Made by a program: the position numbers and the translations under genes. Positions 60,830 through 64,000 of a DNA stretch of 64,000 nt are shown in pieces (within the stretch, counting starts at the first letter, position 1; each line of letters opens with the position of its first letter). Origin of the DNA: Oxytricha trifallax (Eukaryota; Ciliophora; Spirotrichea; Sporadotrichida; Oxytrichidae). The DNA lies in assembly GCA_000711775.1 (NCBI GenBank), contig ARYC01001476.1, positions 1-64,000 of the forward strand. Direction: 5' to 3'. The notes below the pieces were generated by a model. It saw nothing but the letters and a program-made list of their open reading frames with translations, searched no databases and had not been told where the DNA came from.

Positions 60830-62032
60830 AATGATATGTGATAACCACAATATAACCACCATTTAAATACTTAACAGAGGGTGTTATGATAAACTATGAA
60901 AGTATAAACATCAACTGTTTTATCTTAAACAGTGTAACTATCAACAGTAATCACACTAGGCTAGGTGATTTGAATAAAAAATCCAGAATCTATCTAATCA
61001 GTTTCTTGCACGGCATCATCTAGAGTAGTGATTGTGAAGGAATTAGTAATCATTATAGAAGAAGAAGGATTATTTATTCCTGTCATATCCACAGTGATAA
61101 ACTTCGTAGAGTCTGCTGTTAACTAAGCAAGATCGAACAATCCTGTATAAGTAACTCTTTAGGAAATTGGAGTTGCCACACCAAATCCTGATTTGGTGGT
61201 ACCGTAGACATTAATTTTATAAAATCTTAAGAAATTACAAACCAATAATAATAAATAGCTATTCTAAATTTGCAATATTTGTAATTGATTGAATGGTTTG
61301 AGGAGCAGATGTCTATTAATTGGGGAACTTAACCTGCAAGAATCCTCTTTAAAGGATGTTATTTTTAACCTTGAATTTAAATGTGTAAGTATCAGTAGTA
61401 CCTGCTTAATTGTACAACTTTGTAAGTGTGGCACTGTAGATCAAATTTGAAATATAGGTAAACTTCACTACCTTTTTGAATGAGGCAGTTGGATATTCAT
61501 TAGCCAAAGTAATTTCAAATGAATCAGTGTATCTAACACTTGGAGGATTCCTTATCATTCAAATATAAATGTAGTAAGCAGAGATGCCTCTATAGGTAGC
61601 GCCTACTTTCAAAGTTACAGCAGAGTATCCAATATATTCTTTGTAGATGCAATTTTTCAAAGTTTTGTTCGTTCAGGAATTGGTAAAAGACACGAAGGCA
61701 GATTCTTTGCAAGTTCCTATTGCTGCGCCATCAGATGCTATCATTTAAAGATCAAAAGGTATCTTGATTTAGATATCAGTCCCAATGTCGATCCTATATT
61801 GAATGGATGAGATCAGTTACCAACTTAAAATAGAGCAGAGAATGATATAAATTTGAATTAATCCAACTTACCTATCTGTGATAATTTGAAAAGAATACAC
61901 ACACTGTGAATTCACCATATAGTCTCCTTGTTCAATATCTATATCTAGATTCACAAATACAGCTGCTTCTACTTGATTTTTGAACATTAATTGCATCATA
62001 ATAAATAGCGAAAGCCATTCAACAATTGCCAT
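60830..62032 (-). CDS. Giant surface protein, N-terminal part with signal peptide
   Basis: ATG 62030-62032 starts MAIVEWLSLFIMMQLMFKNQ followed by VEAAVFVNLDIDIEQGDYMV, a good signal peptide with AxA-like cleavage region. After an IES, minus-strand blocks read GTCKESAFVSFTNS, NCIYKEYIGYSAVTLKVGAT, YRGISAYYIYI, RYTDSFEITLANEYPTASFK, FTYISNLIYSATLTKLYNQA, TYTFKFKVKNN (61.75-61.35 kb) and SGFGVATPISQRVTYTGLFD, FITVDMTGINNPSSSIMITN (61.2-60.9 kb). Same domain style as the rest of the gene. Two in-frame TGAs (61673-61675 and 61559-61561) lie inside otherwise open coding sequence. Confidence 0.7.
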
Positions 62033-62263
62033 TTTATTTTTAATTGATTGTGTATCTGAAGGATTTAGCCTAGATTTTAAGCTAAATGTCAGCATTTATT
62101 TAATTTTTATAATAATTACAATTAAATTCAATTTGTTCGAATTGAGCTTTCTTAATTTTGTTAGAATTACTATTAATAATAGAGCTTTAGTAGCAGTGTA
62201 AGGATAATAATAAAATTTAAATTTCTTAATTGAAATATTCAAATTTCAACTTTTCAAATAACT

Positions 62264-64000
62264 ATGAGCAACAATCAATTTTAAGAATCAGACGCTAACG
62301 AGGACATCAACGAAGAAGAAGGTATTTATAATTATCAACATATTATCTTGGTTAGTTGTACAAGCAATTTCGGAACTTGGAAACGAAATTTTGAGAAACT
62401 TAGGAGTTGAGGACCGAATTTATGATATAGAAGTGTTTTTTGGGTGAACATTTTATCATTCTAGATTGGCATTAAAATTTTATAGTAGTTTCATTAATCA
62501 ACCCATTTTTGTTTGATATTAATTATGATTTCATATAAAGTGATGCTTTTTACATTCAATTTTATCAAATTGGCTTTAGACTTCTTCAAAATCTAAGAGG
62601 CAGGAGATGAGCAGGAAATGCTGTAAATCTATAAAACTTAATAGACTTATTAGGCAAGTAAATCTTGAGATATGATCTCAACCATATCACAGGAGAGGAA
62701 ATAGTCTAAGGAAATCCAGAACACTGCATAAATTTACTTCAATTAGTGTAAGAGATCTCAGTGATGGTAAATAACAACCAAGCAGCTCAATCTTCAACAA
62801 ATCCAAGGGATGGTGCTGATGATGAAGGACTAGAGGATGCAGACTCCAATTAAATGGATGAAGATGAAGACGGATCGATGCAGTGAAACTTATAGTAAAA
62901 TGATATGGACGATGATGAACATGAAGAAAACGAAGAAGCTCGAATTATATAGTAAAGATAGGCTAAGAAACCTCAAAACTTATCTAATAATCAGATTGCA
63001 GCATCAGCAGCTAAAGCTCAATCATCAGCGAAAAGAGGCACAAGCTACTCTGATGATAAGAGAAAAAGTGGTAATCAGTTTCTAGACGATATTGATATTT
63101 CCAATGAATTCAACGTCAACATGGATGGTGATGAAGAGGATGATAACACATGTAAATGTTTCAACAACATCAGCAACAATAATAAAACAAAGTGGATCAG
63201 TCAAATTAAACCATTAAGCAGCAACAATAGTTATAACAACAGAAAATGGGTGAGTAAGACTAAGAAGATGATGATGATGACGAAGATGAACTTGATGATT
63301 ATGAAATGAAGATGTATGCGCAGTTATTAGCCTGAAATTAACAAGATTAACAGCAACTTGCTGGAGGTCAAATGTATAGCAGCAAAAACCATTTTGATAT
63401 TGAAGATGATGATGATGATGAAGAGGTCGAAGGCAGAGAACAATAATGAGACGATGGAGAAGATATGGAAGGTGAAGACTAAGACATTGACTTAGATAAC
63501 ATCAACTATGAAGATTTAGATCCATAGATTCTTGAAATAGCAGAATAAATGGGTGTATCCCAAAGAAGTCTTGAAGTAAATGCTTAAAATGCAGAATGAA
63601 TGCTATGGAGACAAGGAAGACGAAGATGATAATGAGGAGGAAATAGATGAAGAAACTCAGAGAGTAGCTTAAATAAGTCAATCAAATGAGATAGTCTCCT
63701 TAAAAGTAACAACAACAATAACATTTACAACATTAACATTAAGTTCAACCCTCATAGCGAGCAATAACCCTTGCCTCATGAAATGATTCCAAGCAATGAC
63801 GATTCATATTACTCTGAGGGTTAATTGTTAACAAGAGATAAACTAGCTGATAAACAGACCTACTCAGCCCCTTATATTATTTTCAATGACTGTTTTGAAG
63901 ATAAATTGTGCGATACTGAGTCTATCCAGGAATTAGATAGCGCTTACACCACTACAGTCCTCAAGAACTTAGAGGATAAAGAACAGCTTGCCTAGTAAAT
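62264..64000 (+). CDS. CEP95-like (DUF5745) centrosomal/basal-body protein, partial
   Basis: Start MSNNQFQESDANEDINEEE at 62264, 34-bp intron 62322-62355, then VVQAISELGNEILRNLGVED. After an IES (about 62430-62570) comes the DUF5745-type calponin-homology-like segment LIDLLGKQILRYDLNHITGE, EIVQGNPEHCINLLQLVQEI, matching the ITGE-(D/E)I-V-x-G-(D/N)PE-x-x-x-NLL pattern of CEP95/CCDC45. The remainder is acidic and Gln/Asn-rich (FNVNMDGDEEDDN; SKNHFDIEDDDDDEEVEG; NINYEDLDPQILEIAEQMGV) and continues past the window edge. CEP95 is a centrosome protein; a basal-body role is inferred. In-frame TGAs at 63333-63335 and 63447-63449 have coding sequence in the same frame on both sides. Frame breaks near 62600 and 63560. 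Confidence 0.7.
62322..62355 (+). other. 34-bp intron in the CEP95-like gene
   Basis: GTATTTATAA donor and TTGGTTAG acceptor. Removal gives EEVVQAISELG in frame, with the Val codon split G/TT. Confidence 0.75.

Noticed and set aside
1..64000. CRISPR arrays, bacterial operons, ribosome binding sites, rRNA genes
   Set aside because: None are present. The sequence is eukaryotic, and no regularly spaced repeats or conserved rRNA segments were seen.

Overview
The window looks like germline (micronuclear) DNA of a spirotrich ciliate, most likely a hypotrich of the Oxytricha/Stylonychia/Tetmemena type. Four things in the sequence point there: (1) recognisable eukaryotic proteins read through in-frame TAA and TAG (as Gln) and end at TGA; (2) the DNA is very AT-rich, with introns of 34-46 bp in several genes (one of 146 bp); (3) position 1-1029 is the end of a telomere-bearing element (TBE), with a Tc1/IS630-type DDE transposase and an exact 17-base G4T4 terminal repeat; (4) known genes are cut into blocks by non-coding or unrelated DNA, and short direct repeats (pointers) at the cuts restore the frame when joined. 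The species is not proven.

Layout. 1-1029 TBE end, lying against a minus-strand Gln/Ser-rich gene (1038-1690). 2581-3068 and 4427-5690 minus-strand unknown genes. 6124-18245 a radial-spoke-head RSPH4/6-type gene whose first block is separated from the rest by 9.8 kb of DNA holding an unknown ORF, a MORN fragment, a coiled-coil gene and an RCC1-repeat gene. 19275-21720 NRAMP metal transporter (minus). 22124-24236 EF-hand-type protein. 24886-27790 unknown basic protein. 27790-28890 a C/A-rich, hairpin-rich island with a tRNA-like cloverleaf. 28910-31640 a Cys-rich coiled-coil gene interleaved with 30896-34249, a ciliary coiled-coil gene. 34498-35018 small unknown gene (minus). 35530-40424 F-BAR-like large protein and 40507-41700 a further coding region. 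41758-43043 HMG-box protein (minus). 43689-44138 intact 149-residue membrane protein (minus). 44735-48635 multi-pass membrane protein with a 1.08-kb inverted-repeat element inside it. 48792-62032 a giant repetitive surface protein whose middle block (57.84-60.79 kb) lies in the opposite orientation. 62264-64000 CEP95-like protein, running off the window.

Functional theme: cilia and axoneme (RSPH4/6, the trichohyalin-like coiled-coil protein, CEP95-like, perhaps RCC1) and cell surface (furin-like Cys-rich receptor, membrane proteins). These are separate genes and not an operon.

Quality caveat: nearly every long gene has one-base frame breaks, many in homopolymers, which looks like uncorrected long-read sequence. 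Separately, TGA appears in frame where a coding sequence continues on both sides, sometimes at a conserved Trp. Coordinates of segmented genes are outer bounds, not continuous reading frames.
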